NCBI GenBank assembly: GCA_034638255.1
Contig: JAWPGT010000010.1
Span: 620,001-684,000, forward strand
DNA length: 64,000 nt
Source of the DNA: Coprinus comatus
Lineage: Eukaryota; Basidiomycota; Agaricomycetes; Agaricales; Agaricaceae
Direction of reading: 5' to 3'
Made by a program: the position numbers and the translations under genes. A model generated the notes under the pieces. It was not told where the DNA came from. It made no database searches and saw only the letters and a list, made by a program, of their open reading frames with translations. Positions 22,098 through 34,315 of this stretch are shown here, piece by piece; within the stretch, counting starts at the first letter, position 1, and each line of letters begins with the position of its first letter.

Positions 22098-23308
22098 CCC
22101 CAAGTCTGATCCTCTTACCCATGGCATTTGCTAGAGTCATTACCACAATTTCATCCCATGAGCGATCGCAGTGTGTTTCGTTTGCCGCTTATGGTTCAAC
22201 ATACAGGGTAAGATTAGATAGGTATTCAATCCACTATTTTTTCGTATGGTTTGGCTCTGCTATGAGGGGGTTAGGTGGGCTTGGTCTCCCTGGACAGAGG
22301 CACGCACACGAGCACATAGATGCATTAGAATGCAGCCATTGGCTGACGCGGGCATATCTGTTTGAAAAAGCTGCTTAGTATATCTTAGCATTCACTTGGC
22401 TTGAACGCCTCGCATTCGCATCATTGCAAATTCATTAAATAGCCATTAATTGAAGTTGCAACCCTAACGACTATTCTATTTTAAGAAATAGAGCATATCA
22501 ACGTACAGCGCACTCAGAAGTCAGTAATTGGACTCACAAAAACAACCTCAACATGGTTCGTTGTAGTCCTCCTCCAACACTTTAAAGATTCTTGCTTCTG
22601 AGTGTTCGCGAGAGAAGCACGAGTGTCGCCTGTCCTATCATCACTTCACCACGCTCGTACGTCCAATTTGAATAAGCGTCGCTTAATCTTCCATGCTGTG
22701 ATCACCCAGTGATTGCCTATAATAGCCCATAATCGTCATTATCATTAGGTCTTTTTCCCCATTCGGCTGTCTAACAACTCTGAGAGCATACGTTATGTGC
22801 ACCTGACGGAATACGAACGCGTGGTTTCGGTTCCAGTGATTTGCATGGAACACTAGGACACAAAACGAATTATGCGGCAGGTTGACTGCTCCGTATTTCT
22901 GATGGCCTCTAAAATATTACAGTTATTATCGGATAAGCTCAAGTACCATATGCACACACCGGAAAAGAGTGATCTGTACTACGAGTTATAAGTTCAAAGG
23001 TTATGTGATTATGACCTTGTGCTGTTACCAGCACATGCGATCCAATTGTTATCTTCACCAGAGCGTACGCGTTTATACCCTCGACCTCAAGATAGTCCAC
23101 CACGAGCCGAGGCACGTCGAAAATGAAAACATTGTGCAGATAAGGCCCTCAGGATCAATTGTGTTTATGCGTATGAAAACGGACAAAATGGGTTAGAAAA
23201 ATGCTATCGATGCGACGCGAGAAAAGAGAATGAAAAATGAAAAATGCAATGCAAGATGGAACAAAAATGAACATGACTAAAGCAAAACCCGACTCGCCCA
23301 AAAAAACT
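22098..23308. other. Intergenic, no gene recognised
   Basis: About 1.2 kb without a supportable exon. Short open frames (22121-22378, 22969-23196) lack motifs and partner exons. Confidence 0.45.
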
Positions 23309-26051
23309 TCACGCCGTTCGCGACCCAGCCTGCTCAATTTCACTACACATTCTTGCTACATGCATGAGTGCACCATGCTCAATCGTTGTTTCCCAAAGCT
23401 TTACTTTAACCAGATCCAATTGCTGCTGAAGAAGCTTCCTCTTTTCGTCGGCCTTCTTCAACACCTCCGATTTTTGCAATGAGCGAACACTTTCTCGGGG
23501 TTCCAGATCAGTAGCGCGAAGAACTTGAAAGAGTGGCGTAGGAGTCGGCGAGGGCCTGGCAGATAAATGAGGATGAGGTTGCAAAGATGGTTCAACAATA
23601 TCTTCACGCTGGTTCTGATTTCGTTTAATAGAGGAAGGGTTTACAGATATCTCGTCACTGGCGGCTTCGCTCGAATGTTGATTTGTTACGGACTGCTCAT
23701 GAGGCTTCTGTGCTTGTGCTTGCGTCAGATTTACATGGTTTGGTAAGCCTGCAACATTGGTATTAGTGTCTGTTATAAAACGAAAAAAAACTCAGTTAGT
23801 TACCTTGCAGATGATCTTCTTCAAGAGCAACGCCCGGTGTACATACATCCCGACTGACAGAGCTTGGAGTAGCAGGATTGTGGGTACTCAATGGTGAAAT
23901 TGAAGGGAAAGGATGGGCAGCAGGTGATGCTCGGTCAGGACCATCAAGCTGGGATAGTGAGAGTGCTAACAAGGCGGGATCGATGAGATGGTCATCAATT
24001 TTCTGAATTTGTTGACCAGATCCTGGTGCTTCAGTAGGGTCAGTTACACCCAAGTGATCAACATCCGAGGATTTCAACGGTCCACCAGTACATAACTGAC
24101 CATTTTGGATATCTGTCGAACTAAAGGAGAAATCTACAGGCATTGCAGGTTCCGAAGTTTCCATTGGATCGGTCGATAACCCGGTCGTTTCGAAATCCAA
24201 TGTAAAGTCCGAAGCTCCTGGTTGATTCAGGTTGAGACTAGGGAATGTCTGAGGTTGATGAGGATCTGGATTTGGTGTCGTCGAAAAGGAGGAGAAGTCG
24301 CCAGTAAGAGGTGATGCAAAGGTTGAGGCATCACTAGAGGTTGAAATGAATAATGAATCAAAATAGCCGGGTGCATCAGGAGATGTACCATTATTTTGGA
24401 GGGGGAAAGTTTGAAGGATGCTCATCCAGCTATCGACTAGAGCTTGGTCGGTTTGTCCATCAGATCCTGAGGTGAAGTCGAATGAAGTAGGATCAGTGAA
24501 AGATGCCGAAGCTGGAGATATTGGTGGTGTTTTGGTGGTAAGTAAATCGAGTGATGCAGAGGACGAGGGATCATCACTAAATGCAGGATGATTTGCATTA
24601 GGATCAGACGAAGCAGCCAACAAAGTAGAGATTAGTTGATCAAAGGGCGTGATAAAGGGTGTCGAAGAGGTAACGGAATTAGCTGACTGTTGTAGCGGTT
24701 GCAGTGCAACTGCTTCCACTCTATCTCCTTTGCTTTGAGAAGGTTCTGGAGACACAGAAGTCGTTGTTTGGCTGGGTGACCGGGAAGATCCAGGTACCAC
24801 AATAGGCTGGGACATTTGGTCGTCTCCCTGTTCTGTCAGATCGATAACATCTGGTCCCCTGTTTCCTTGTTCCACGTCCTGTTCCACTAGTAGAGTACCT
24901 GAAGGCGTTGCAATACTATGCCACTTGACTCTGTGATGTTTAGCCACTCGTCCAGATTTCTCGAATACTGAACTGTCGCCTCCTTGTCCCTCTATCCAAG
25001 CCTCCCTTTCTCGTTGTTTCCTTTCCTCTAGCTCCATAACATGCTTTTTCGCAGCGGCTTTCTTTGCCGCAATCTTGACCAGTGTAATTAATTGGGAGAT
25101 TAGCTGCCTGCCTCTGTCCTTCACCCAAGTCTGCCTGTATGCTTCCGGACCTTCACCCTCCTCAAACGGGTATGGGACATCCCAATCGGCAGCACCTGCA
25201 GGAACCCTGTTGAGTTTCCGTTTTTTAGGATGAGGTGCTTTTGGTGCGTCTGAATATGGTCGTTTCCACCCTACAGCAGCATTTCCGCCTAAAGCACCGG
25301 TAGCAAGCAATTTAAGAATGCTTCCAAGAACGGGAAAGATGTCCTTTTGTTTGATTAACATCTCAACGATTTCCTGATTTGTGGGGGTCGGTAACACGGA
25401 AGGATCTAGCTTTCGAAAGTAATTCGTATTTTTTGCTTTACCAATGACTGGAGGCTCGACTGTGATCAGATGGCTATCGAAGTCGTCTACTACGATTGGA
25501 TTTGACGGAGAGGCGCCTCTGGGGGTACCACGGGGAACGAGTTTGGAGGGCTTGACGCCTGCGATGAGACCTGCATGACCAAGGAGAGCTTGTTGATTGC
25601 GCAGGAAATGGGCGGGTGGTGGCTGAGAAGGATCAGGAAGAGGGATTTCAGGGCCCTGAGGTCGTGGAGTAGATTCCTTTGACTTTGACTTTGCTTTTGA
25701 TGTTTTCTTGCGGCCTTGGGTTTGTGTAGATTTCCGTAGAGGGGCTGGGCGTTGATTTTTGCTTGTCGAGCGTTTGCTTGACGAGGGCAGCGATTGAGGA
25801 AGCACGGGTGTGCACGAGCTGCCTGGGAGACTCAAGGCCAGGGCTAATGGATTTACTGGTTCAGAATGTGCATGGGAACCAGGAAGTGCAATGGTCCCCA
25901 CATTTTGTTCTGAGCCGCAGCTCAGGCTTTGAGGAACAAGACTCGGGAGGGCCAGCAATGGCGACGGTGACCTACCTCGTTGCGGGGATGGAGGCGGGGA
26001 GCCAAAGAGCGAGTCGTCATCGTGCTCATCCTGTATGGGCTCTGGCTGCAT
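23309..26051 (-). CDS. Large, mostly disordered nuclear-type protein, unknown family
   Basis: Two exons joined by a short intron near 23805-23773 (GTAACT...AACAG); the reading frame is kept across the junction. About 900 residues starting MQPEPIQDEHDDDSLFGSPP. The N-terminal third is Ser/Pro-rich with basic clusters (KKTSKAKSKSKES). A more ordered central block (NYFRKLDPSVLPTPTNQEIV, then KKRKLNRVPAGAADWDVPYP and GPEAYRQTWVKDRGRQL) runs into a Lys/Ala/Glu-rich helix. A long low-complexity Ser/Thr/Pro region follows. The second exon ends with a coiled coil (KKADEKRKLLQQQLDLVKVK) and VARMCSEIEQAG. I chose the ATG at 26051 because the upstream in-frame ATG adds an unlikely leader. Chromatin or transcription work is a guess from composition only. 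Confidence 0.65.
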
Positions 26052-26375
26052 ATGACCTGGAGACCAGTCAGTGTGGGTTTTTAGTAGAGTGTGCTGGTTA
26101 TATACCGGGATAGGTCGATGTATATATCGGGGGCTATCACTTCGATCAGTATACAACGCAAGAAACAACAGGTCAGATTACTCACTTGCAACGTGCAGTC
26201 AGAGTCACCTAGCCTTTTCAAAATGGAAACCAAAAAAAGGCTGCCAACACACAGCCAAACAGACAGATGATGTAAGCAGGGTATATTTAGACAATGACGT
26301 GCCTCGAGGAAACCCCTTTATGAGCATGCCGCAGAGTTCTGCTTCTGCATACCCACCCTTCATCAGATTACATCC

Positions 26376-27242
26376 ATGTCGTCTCTTGTTATCGACTGCT
26401 ATATCAACCTCCCTGTCCTTGATGTCCTCGACGGCGGCGAACCTATCTTCCATCGTGTTGACCCCACGGCCACACTGTCTAAGGAAGAACCCAAACCCAC
26501 GCCAGAGTCTGCGCTCATCGTCACCAACGCCACCCAGATTCATGCCAGCGAGCACACTTCAGTCTTCCGTGCCTCGCTCGACCTGGATGGCGATGGAGAG
26601 CTCATTGACGTTGTACTCAAGACCTCTGCCGCTGGTCCACGCAATGATGCCGCTTTGAACGAATACCTCGCTTACAAGGAACTCGCCAAGCTCCAGGGAA
26701 AGGTCATCCCCCGCTGCTACGGTTTGTTCCAAGCCGTTGTAGCGACAGAAGACGCAGAAGAAGACGATGAGCCACATGTCGTCTCGTGCCTCGTTTTGGG
26801 GTACGGTGGCGAATCTGCCGCAGCCGAGCTGAACAAAAATAGCCGCGAATTCAAGTAAGTCTGATTCTTGTCTGTTCAGGAGTTGTTGGATTGACTCACG
26901 CTCTCAATCCAGCTTATCCACTATTAAGGCCTTGGAGACTTTGCATGACGCTGGATATACTCACGGCAGCATTCAAGCGAGCAATATCTTGAACAAGCAG
27001 GGATCTCCTATGCTGATCGATCTCGAATTCACCAAAGGAGACCACAAGTGCAAACGCGCAGCATCGGTAACTGACAGTAGCCTCGAGTACAAGTCCGGCG
27101 ACTTTGGCTGTCCAGAAATATACAACACGGCACGTAAGATGGATTTGTGGAAGAGATCTGGTTCGTGCCAATAGTCAAGACCCTTTCCAACCGTCTCGTG
27201 GCGCTGATTCTAGTTTTCTTTCTTTGCTATTATCCAGCTTGA
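26376..27242 (+). CDS. Protein-kinase-like fold protein, probable pseudokinase
   Basis: Exon 1 is 26376-26854 and exon 2 starts at 26913 after a 58-nt intron. The sequence shows an N-lobe-like part (HTSVFRASLDLDGDGELIDV, VVLKTS as the Lys strand, NEYLAYKELAKLQGKVIPR) and a catalytic loop HDAGYTHGSIQASNIL with HGS in place of HRD. It then has LIDLEF in place of DFG. Both metal/catalytic Asp motifs are therefore altered, so catalysis is unlikely. The current frame stops at 27172, giving an odd tail (KMDLWKRSGSCQ). Adding one G at the GG near 27149 would open a natural continuation (EEIWFVPIVKTLSNRLVALI) ending at 27242. That makes a one-base deletion in the assembly or the gene likely. Similar small kinase-like proteins are common in agaricomycetes. 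Confidence 0.62.
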
Positions 27243-27646
27243 TCGTTCTTTTGAATTCCGATTTCTAGTTTTGTCGTCTCAGCTCTTCGTTATGCATCAC
27301 AGTATACCAACAACTCACATATCAAATGGTCTTCGTATCATTGTTATCGTCATAAAAGCCATATACCATTGTACACATGCATGTCACATAAATACCAAAC
27401 TAATTCTCCATGTACTGATAAAGTTACACCTACAAACAATTGCCTTTAGTATTTTGAAAGCTTGATATTCGTTCGTGTTGGACATTCATATGGATAATGA
27501 GGATTACTATGCTTAAGTTGTGGTGCTACTCGCTGCTCATCTAGAAAATAATTCGTACATTAGTTGGGTATCATATAATACAACATCCTACTATCTTTTT
27601 ATTAGATATATGCTAGTTGGAGAACAAATCGACAAACCGGTAGAGA
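27243..27646. other. Convergent 3' intergenic region
   Basis: AT-rich 3' flanks of the pseudokinase gene (+) and the Met/Gly-rich gene (-). No exon is supported. Confidence 0.4.
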
Positions 27647-28844
27647 TCAACCATGCATTGGATAATCCTCGACCATCCCTCTCGTTACCCTCCTCATTTC
27701 CGGCGACATATTCATATTCATCCCAGGCGGTCCCATCCCTCTATTCGGCATTCCAGCTATTCCACCGCTGGGCATACCACCTCCCATGCCCATTCCGCCC
27801 ATACTCATATTAACACCCATCCCTGGATTCCCAGCATTCATGCCGCCCATAATACCTTGCATAGGTCCTCCACGCATCGGCGAAGCACCTGTTGGATCTT
27901 GAGTATTAAAAAATTGCCCTCCTCCAGGCCCACCTGGTCCACCAGGTGATTGCTGAACTCCATTAAATGGAACACCCCCTTGAAATGGTCCACGCATGTT
28001 CATATTCATATTCATTCCAGGTCCACCTGGTGTACCAGGAAATCCTCCTCCAGGTCCAGGTCCACCACCAGGAGCAAAGTTCATACCCATACCCATATTT
28101 TGAGGTGGACCACCACCTCCACCACCTCCACCACCTCCCATCATTTGAGGATGCATTCCAGGTGGAAGGTTATGAAATTCACCAGGTCCAGGACCAACAT
28201 TATTCATATTCCGATGTGGTGTTCCATGACGTCCTGAAGAAGGATGTCCATATCCTGGTGGTGGTGCTTGTTGATTTGGGTGTCCCATAACCATATGTTG
28301 TGGTGGTAGATGTTGTTGGTGGTATTGAGAATGTTGTTGTTGATGATGTTGGTGGTGGGAATGAGAGTCTGGCTCATCCTCCCCGGTTTCTTTTCTTATA
28401 ACTTCAAGTAATTCTGTAGGATCATAGTAAAGATCTGAACCTTGGTCAACATGAAATCTATAAACATAATTAGCCCTTATATTGCGAATATGAATATAAA
28501 TTGGAATTTTGACGTACTGTTGTGTTCCAATATCCCATTGAGGTCCTCTTTCCGCACGTGCAGTAATTAATAACGAATTCCAATCCGAAGTATTCTCCTG
28601 AATTACCAAGTATATATATTAGTAATTCATGAATGTTAGACTCTCAGCTTCTAATTATAGAAAGTAAAAAAGAACGTACAACAGCAGGTAAAATGTCAGG
28701 ATTAGGTTGATATGTCGCTACCCGAATCTTCTTCTCTTTCGCAAGTTTATGAACTTCCGCATCTAGCTTTTTACCTATTCTCTGTGCGTTGTGTCTTGGT
28801 ACATTAATTTTTATAACTTTCACTGGTTTTGTTTGAGGAGCCAT
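27647..28844 (-). CDS. Met/Gly/Pro-rich low-complexity protein with ordered N-terminus
   Basis: Two exons, 28844-28680 and 28597-27647, joined in frame by an 81-nt intron (GTACGT...TTCAG). About 370 residues. The N-terminal ~115 residues look folded (KVIKINVPRHNAQRIGKKLD, ATYQPNPDILPAV, WNSLLITARAERGPQWDIG, YVKIPIYIHIRNIRANYVYR). They are followed by a His/Gln-rich linker and a long Gly/Met/Pro region that includes an uninterrupted stretch of ten Gly (about 28105-28135). The tail ends MVEDYPMHG. I do not recognise the N-terminal domain. The composition fits proteins that form condensates or join RNA/transcription complexes. Its leader is CT-rich, and it shares a 205-nt promoter with the divergent gene at 29050. 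Confidence 0.68.
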
Positions 28845-29049
28845 TGCCAAGTGGTAGGCGTTTGAAGGAGAGAAGAGAGGGGTAGAGAGAGAGAGAGATG
28901 TTGAAAGGGTCACGTGCTATCGTGTGTCATTTTGGTTAAACGCGGGTGACGCGTGAAGAGGTTTGTGTATATACGGAAGTTGTTGGGGGGGAGAGCTAAA
29001 TTGAAACAACCCCCTCTTTAGCTTTATTTGTTGTTCATCAAAATTGACA
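28845..29049. promoter_or_regulatory. Short bidirectional promoter with (GA)n tract
   Basis: Only 205 nt separate the divergent ATGs at 28844 (-) and 29050 (+). A GA repeat at 28884-28898 becomes a CT-rich leader for the minus-strand gene, a common feature of fungal core promoters. Confidence 0.55.
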
Positions 29050-30967
29050 ATGACTCTTCATAAATCTCCTGGAATACCAACATTACAAGCTGCAAATCAG
29101 AATCAAATCGATGACCTAGTCAGAAGAAATAAAACTCTCGAATACACAAACAAGAAACTTTCAGAACAATTAACTAATGAAGCTCAACGACATAAAGAAG
29201 CTTTACTTCAAATTCAACAAAGTTGGAAAGAGAAAGAAATGGAATGGAAAGATGGGATTGATGATATAATTGCTTCGTATCGTTATGTTCATTTAAGAAC
29301 TATTAAGGAATTGGAGAGTGAAAGGATTAATGTGATTAACGAACAAAAGGCTTTGAGGACGGAGAAGCTGTTGAGGTTGCAAAGAGATTATAGGGTCACT
29401 ATGTTTTATGGGAAGGAAAGGGAGTTGGAAGAAAGAATTGAGGAATTGGAAGATGAGAATGAAAGAATGGGAATGGAAAGGAAGGAGTTGGGGGTTTTGT
29501 TGAGAAAGAAGTTTGCTGAACTTGTGGATCAGTTGAAAGCGAAGGATGAAGAGATTGCTGCCTTGGTTGCTGAGAGAGATAATGTTGAGGTTCGCGCTTT
29601 TGATTCATTCAATTTCTCTATTTCAGTAATCTAATTTATCTTGTAGAAATCTGTCGGTGAACTACGAGAGAAGAATGTGCAGTTGGAGGCTACATTGCAA
29701 ACAACATCCTCAAAACTGGAACGAACTACTCTACAGTTGGAAGGAGCACAGACTACTCGCACGGAAATTGATAGTCAAAACGACGAACTAAAGCGCAAAA
29801 ACCATGAACTTCAAAGGCAACTCGAAAAATGGCAACGTTTAGAAACAAAAGGCGATGCCGAATTGGATGCAATGCGAAAGCGAAAGATAGAACTTGAAGT
29901 TGAAGTTAAAGAGCTCCATGATAAATTCGATAAAGCCTCTGAGGAGAAGGAGAAAGCTTTGGAGAAGGAGAAAAGACGCTTTGAAAGATTGAAGGAAACC
30001 ACAGTCGAATGGAAGGTCTGTCGTGTTGTGTTCGCTTGCCTTTATTGATTAACTGACTGGGGTTTTCAATAGGAAGCAGCAGAGCAATACGAACAAGAAG
30101 CAACAGATGCCAAACAAGAACTCGAAAGCCTCCAGAAAGAATTCGAACAACTGAAATCACAACCACCCCCGTCTCCTGTTCTGCCCCCGAAACCACCCAA
30201 ACCCTCATCATCAACAAAGAACAAAAGCAGGAAAGCACCCACACCTGTCGTTTCTGAATCTGAACCGGAAGAACCCCCTGCTCCAAAACAACCAGCCGCT
30301 AAACCTTCCCGGCAGAAAAAGGGCACTACATCCGGAGATGAAAAAGAAAAGGTACAAGAACCGATAGCGCCCAAACCCGCGAAGGGTAACGAGCAAGAAA
30401 GATGACACCGGTGATAGAAATTCAACCAATTCCTGCTAAGAGTAAGGGAAAGAAAAACGCAAAGGCTACGGAAGAGGTTGTATCTGACAGTGATGCGCCA
30501 GCACCGAAGACGAAACCCGTGCCCAAGCCACGCAAACGCAAAGCTACATCAGAGGAGACTCTAGATGAAGAGGGTGTAAAACCCACTAAGAAAGGGACAA
30601 AAACAGGCACTTCTGGACGTATGCAAGCAGAACCCTCTAAATCGAAAAAGGGTTCCGCGAAAGTCTCTGAAGCAGAGGATGAAACGGAAGCTGAAGCGCC
30701 CAAGAAAAAGAAACGGAAGATTAACCTGTTCTCCACAAATCAGAATGCTAACGATTTCGATTTCGGTGTTTCGGTAAGTATGGTTCCTAAAACATGACTT
30801 AAAATTAACTACATGTTGATGTGGCTTTTCAGGGTGGACTCAACATACCTACAAGACTGTCGCCTGTAAAGGAAGATGGACCCGTTCCAAGTCGAGCTAT
30901 GTCCGGCAGTGTAGTCGGGAGCGCATTCGTAGGGGGTTTGATTCGGAACCGGATGACGGGTCGGTGA
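29050..30967 (+). CDS. Coiled-coil protein with basic/acidic disordered tail
   Basis: The first two exons (to about 29588, and 29647-30015) are almost entirely heptad-rich coiled coil (RRNKTLEYTNKKLSEQL, ELEERIEELEDENERM, ELHDKFDKASEEKEKALEKE). The rest is a disordered tail with Pro-rich and alternating Lys/Glu blocks, e.g. KTKPVPKPRKRKATSEE and EAPKKKKRKINLF, ending GGLIRNRMTGR. The frame used up to 30404 ends in a stop, while the tail continues in another frame from about 30402. A 50-nt intron (GTACAAG...AAAG, 30352-30401) would join them, but its splice sites are weak, so a one-base frame break is the alternative. The last intron (about 30775-30831) is canonical. It may be a nuclear or spindle-associated structural protein. 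The family is not recognised. Confidence 0.62.
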
Positions 30968-31587
30968 AGCTAATCATCAATTGGCAATGGTGGTAATTAT
31001 GATATTTAGGTGTGGCATAATATGGGGCCTCTAATAGGTATTTTATTTTTACTTCAAAATTGACTTTTGTTTTTTTTAGTGTACAATATGCCTAGTATGT
31101 ATGTGTCCTCTCAGGGCAAGTTTTCTTCATCTATGAATAATGAATCAATGATGTGGTCAGGTTATAGAAAGGCCTAGCCCGCAAGAAAGACCTTATGTAT
31201 TTACTATGTGGTTGATATAGAGACTCCAAATGTGTATACATGTACATAAATAGAAGCCCAAGTTTCACGAAAAAAATTCCAGCACTTGGGCAACACTCAT
31301 TCACTCCTATTCATTTGTGCTTACGTCTGGCGTATATTGGGTGTACATCTACATCTATTGAATCAGGGATGAAAGAGGTTAGAAGCACCGATAAGTGACA
31401 TCCGAGTGACATAACATTTTCATAACTTGTTTGGGAAGGCATCGATCCAATCACAACCCGGACAACAACAACCGCAAGTTATAAAAAGACTCCTAACTGC
31501 AAAATGTGATCCCTTTCTTCCTTACCCACAGTCCAGTCATATCAAAAACAGAGTACCCGAACTGCAACTCTTCCTTGCTTATACAAT

Positions 31588-33314
31588 ATGAAACATCTTC
31601 CCACCCTCCCAGACGACATCTGGAACCATATATGTGGATTTCTCACTAATGATCAAGTCCGCGAACTCTACTCCGTTAACCGCCCGATGTTTCTTATTTC
31701 CATGAAGCTACGATATCGGTGTATAGAGATAGGAAAACTTGACGGAACGAGCTCTCAGACGGAACGAACCCTACGAAGTCTCGTAAGTAAAAAAGAAAAA
31801 ACGCGCTTGATCTTTTTTCATTCTAAATTGGATTGCGCAGGAAAAGGCCAGACTTGGTCAAATTCATCCACTCTTTGAAGCTTGTTCCCAACCAACTACG
31901 TTATACCACTTCATTTTTTGGCTGTCTCAAAGATTCCGAAACAGAACATAGCGATTCCCGTGTGCCGGACATCGGTGAACAAAACAAGCGTACTTGGAAC
32001 ACACTCAAGAAGCTTGTCATTGAGCGTGTAAGAACGAAAGCTCCACCCATCGCTGCTAAACTTCGGCGACCTCGTTCAATGATTCCTTACTTGGGGGACC
32101 ACAAGGATGAAGTAGCGCGAAAGCAAATAATCGATGATCTAGAGACATTCGTCAGCTCTCTCAGTCATCTAACAGAGCTCGAAGTCAATTGGCCAGACCG
32201 AAGTGGGTCAACACCTTTGGGAACAAATTGGTCTATCTCGTTTCTAGAGTCAGGATGGAAGGTTTTTGGATCGAATCTCCGGGAGCTTACGTTGAGTGGG
32301 TCGATCACCACCTGGGAGCTTACACTCTCGCATGAACTTCACCTTGAAAGACTAGAAAGTTTGGCGGTAAACGTGGAGATGGGATTCACTAACCCCAACA
32401 ATGACACTTATGCTATTCGACTCACTCTTGCACCATTCATCAGAAGACACTCTGCAACGCTGCAATCATTAAGCTTTGCTTCCCGTATGGCTGTGGATCT
32501 CACGGCCTTGTATGACGGGATTGGCAAACTATCACAGCTTCGAAAGTTAGAGATTGTACAGCCTTGTTCGACGCCAACAGACAACCACAGTGACGGATTA
32601 AACCAGTTTCTGTTTCGGAATGTGGATACCATTACTTCATTCAGCTGGTCATTCCTTCCTCCCATTCCTAGTTCTTTGAGCGGACCATCTTACGCACAAG
32701 GATGGTACGAACAGCCACCGTACCATCTTACGCTTCCACGCCTACAGACACTCCACCTCCGCTTTCCCCCTTCTATTCCTTTCGACGGTGCATTATACTA
32801 TTGTGCACGACACGCACAAACTCTCACCTCTCTATCATTGGATGGAATCACACTCACTCTTGCACAATTGGCTGAACTAATCCTTCTCGTGGGTTCTCCC
32901 GAGACGCGAGAGTTAAATATTTCGCTCGATACACTAACATCGAGCGTTTTTATTAACTTGGCTAATAAATTTCCAAATCTCAAGGTCCTGCGGCTTACAT
33001 ATGATCAAGTTGGGAGACAGAAATCAAACACTGAGCCAATTCTTGTCGACCCTACTGGCGGTGGACGACTGAAAATACCTAACCCTGTCGTTATTAAACA
33101 ATGGCATTTCAAAAAGGATATGGATTCGGATGGGGTGAAGCGAGTGTTGGGTAGTTGGGGTGTTGAGAACTTATATTTGAAGAAGGTTGGACATATGGAT
33201 TGGAAAGAGTATAAAGGGGAGAAGGAACAGATCGGTCGGTATATTGTGAAGTGCTTAAAGAAGGTTGGGCTTGTGAATGGGTCTTATAGGGAGGCGTTCT
33301 TGAAAGCGGATTGA
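31588..33314 (+). CDS. F-box / leucine-rich-repeat-like protein with phase conflict at the intron
   Basis: A paralogue of the gene at 8497-10165 with the same two-exon layout. Exon 1 from ATG 31588 holds the F-box (LPDDIWNHICGFLTNDQVRE, LYSVNRPMFLISMKLRYR). The long second exon (LVKFIHSLKLVPNQL..) holds Leu-rich segments (LTELEVNW, LRELTLSG, LRKLEIVQ, LQTLHLRF, LKVLRLTY) and ends SYREAFLKAD, matching the paralogue's KYRECVLEW end. The only strong splice pair, GTAAGT at 31783 and GCGCAG ending 31840, joins phase 0 to a frame needing phase 2. The paralogue uses phase 2 at this position. A one-base deletion in exon 1 would explain it, so this is either a recent pseudogene or a sequence error. 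SCF ubiquitin-ligase adaptor by family. Confidence 0.7.
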
Positions 33315-33454
33315 TGTATGAGGGAAATGGACTATGGACTATCTCAAAAGTATACGGAGTGTATTTACAAATTCACATATACCCAATTTTTGGAACACTG
33401 ATCTAAATTACAAAGGATGTTTACTTTAATTTCATTCAGTTTGGACATTTCTAT

Positions 33455-33725
33455 TCAATTCTTCTTTTCGTCTTCTTCAAACTTTCTAGCGGTCGCGCTC
33501 GAACTACCAACTTGATCAACAAAACCAATACCTTCCGGATTTCCCATTCCCCTGTCCTTAGGTTTCTTGGTATCTTTAGCCCTGCTAGCCTCGTCGACTG
33601 CTGCATCTATACTCTCATTGCTTTTATCCTCTTTTGCTTTAAACCCACTGAGCTGCCTGAGAGAATGGGTCCTGTGGATGGAGGTTTTTTGGATTCGCAA
33701 TGTGACCCTGTCTAAGGTTGTTCAT
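33455..33725 (-). CDS. Small conserved-looking protein, frame broken
   Basis: The minus strand reads MNNLRQGHIANPKNLHPQDP then FSQAAQ from ATG 33725 in one frame. In another frame it reads NESIDAAVDEASRAKDTKKP and GNPEGIGFVDQVGSSSATAR, ending EEDEKKN at 33455. The two halves look like one small hydrophilic fungal protein of about 85-90 residues, but a one-base shift near 33630-33652 separates them. The only intron that would join them is 28 nt, too short to be likely. Upstream in-frame sequence (FQTRLYSD) could be part of a mitochondrial targeting leader. I do not know its function. Confidence 0.4.
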
Positions 33726-33875
33726 ATCGGAATAAAGACGTGTTTGGAAGTGTAAGTGTTGGGATGATAGTTTTAAGGACTGGGAGGGGTAATTTCCGTA
33801 GGAGGATACATGAGGTGGTGGAACGGTTGATAATATTATAAACCATGGTGCAAGGGTGCAGTTGTTGTGTAACAA

Positions 33876-34315
33876 CTAAGGAATAATGTTAATCGTGAAT
33901 AGTTGTGGTGAGTTGTGATGTCAGTGGAACTTGGGTTTTTAATGATGGTGATTTGTGACGTCATCGATGTGATTTGTGAATCAAACCAAACAACACACTC
34001 AGGGATACAGTACTAGTCCTCCAGCCGGATTTTTTAAGTATAAGCGCTAAAATTTGCGAGTGAACGTGTATTGGAGATCCTATGTAGTTGATCGTGGATT
34101 TTCAGTTAGAACTTAGGCTATTCTACTAAGTAGCAGTGCGGCCAGAAGTTACCACTTAGCACTAAGTAATAGGAGATATTTGTTCTTCGAGATGTTGGGT
34201 TTGGGATTTAACGAATAACTAGTTTTTGTTTTATTTGGTCCTACCAAGGTCCTACACAAGTATACACAGGTATCTTGTAAAGATCCGCAGTTTCCAGATT
34301 CGAAATCCCGACGAA
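33876..34315. other. Intergenic, upstream of BUB1
   Basis: No gene is supported. The short direct repeat ttgtgatgtca / ttgtgacgtca near 33914-33961 contains a cAMP-response-like tgacgtca core (33955-33962). Confidence 0.35.
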
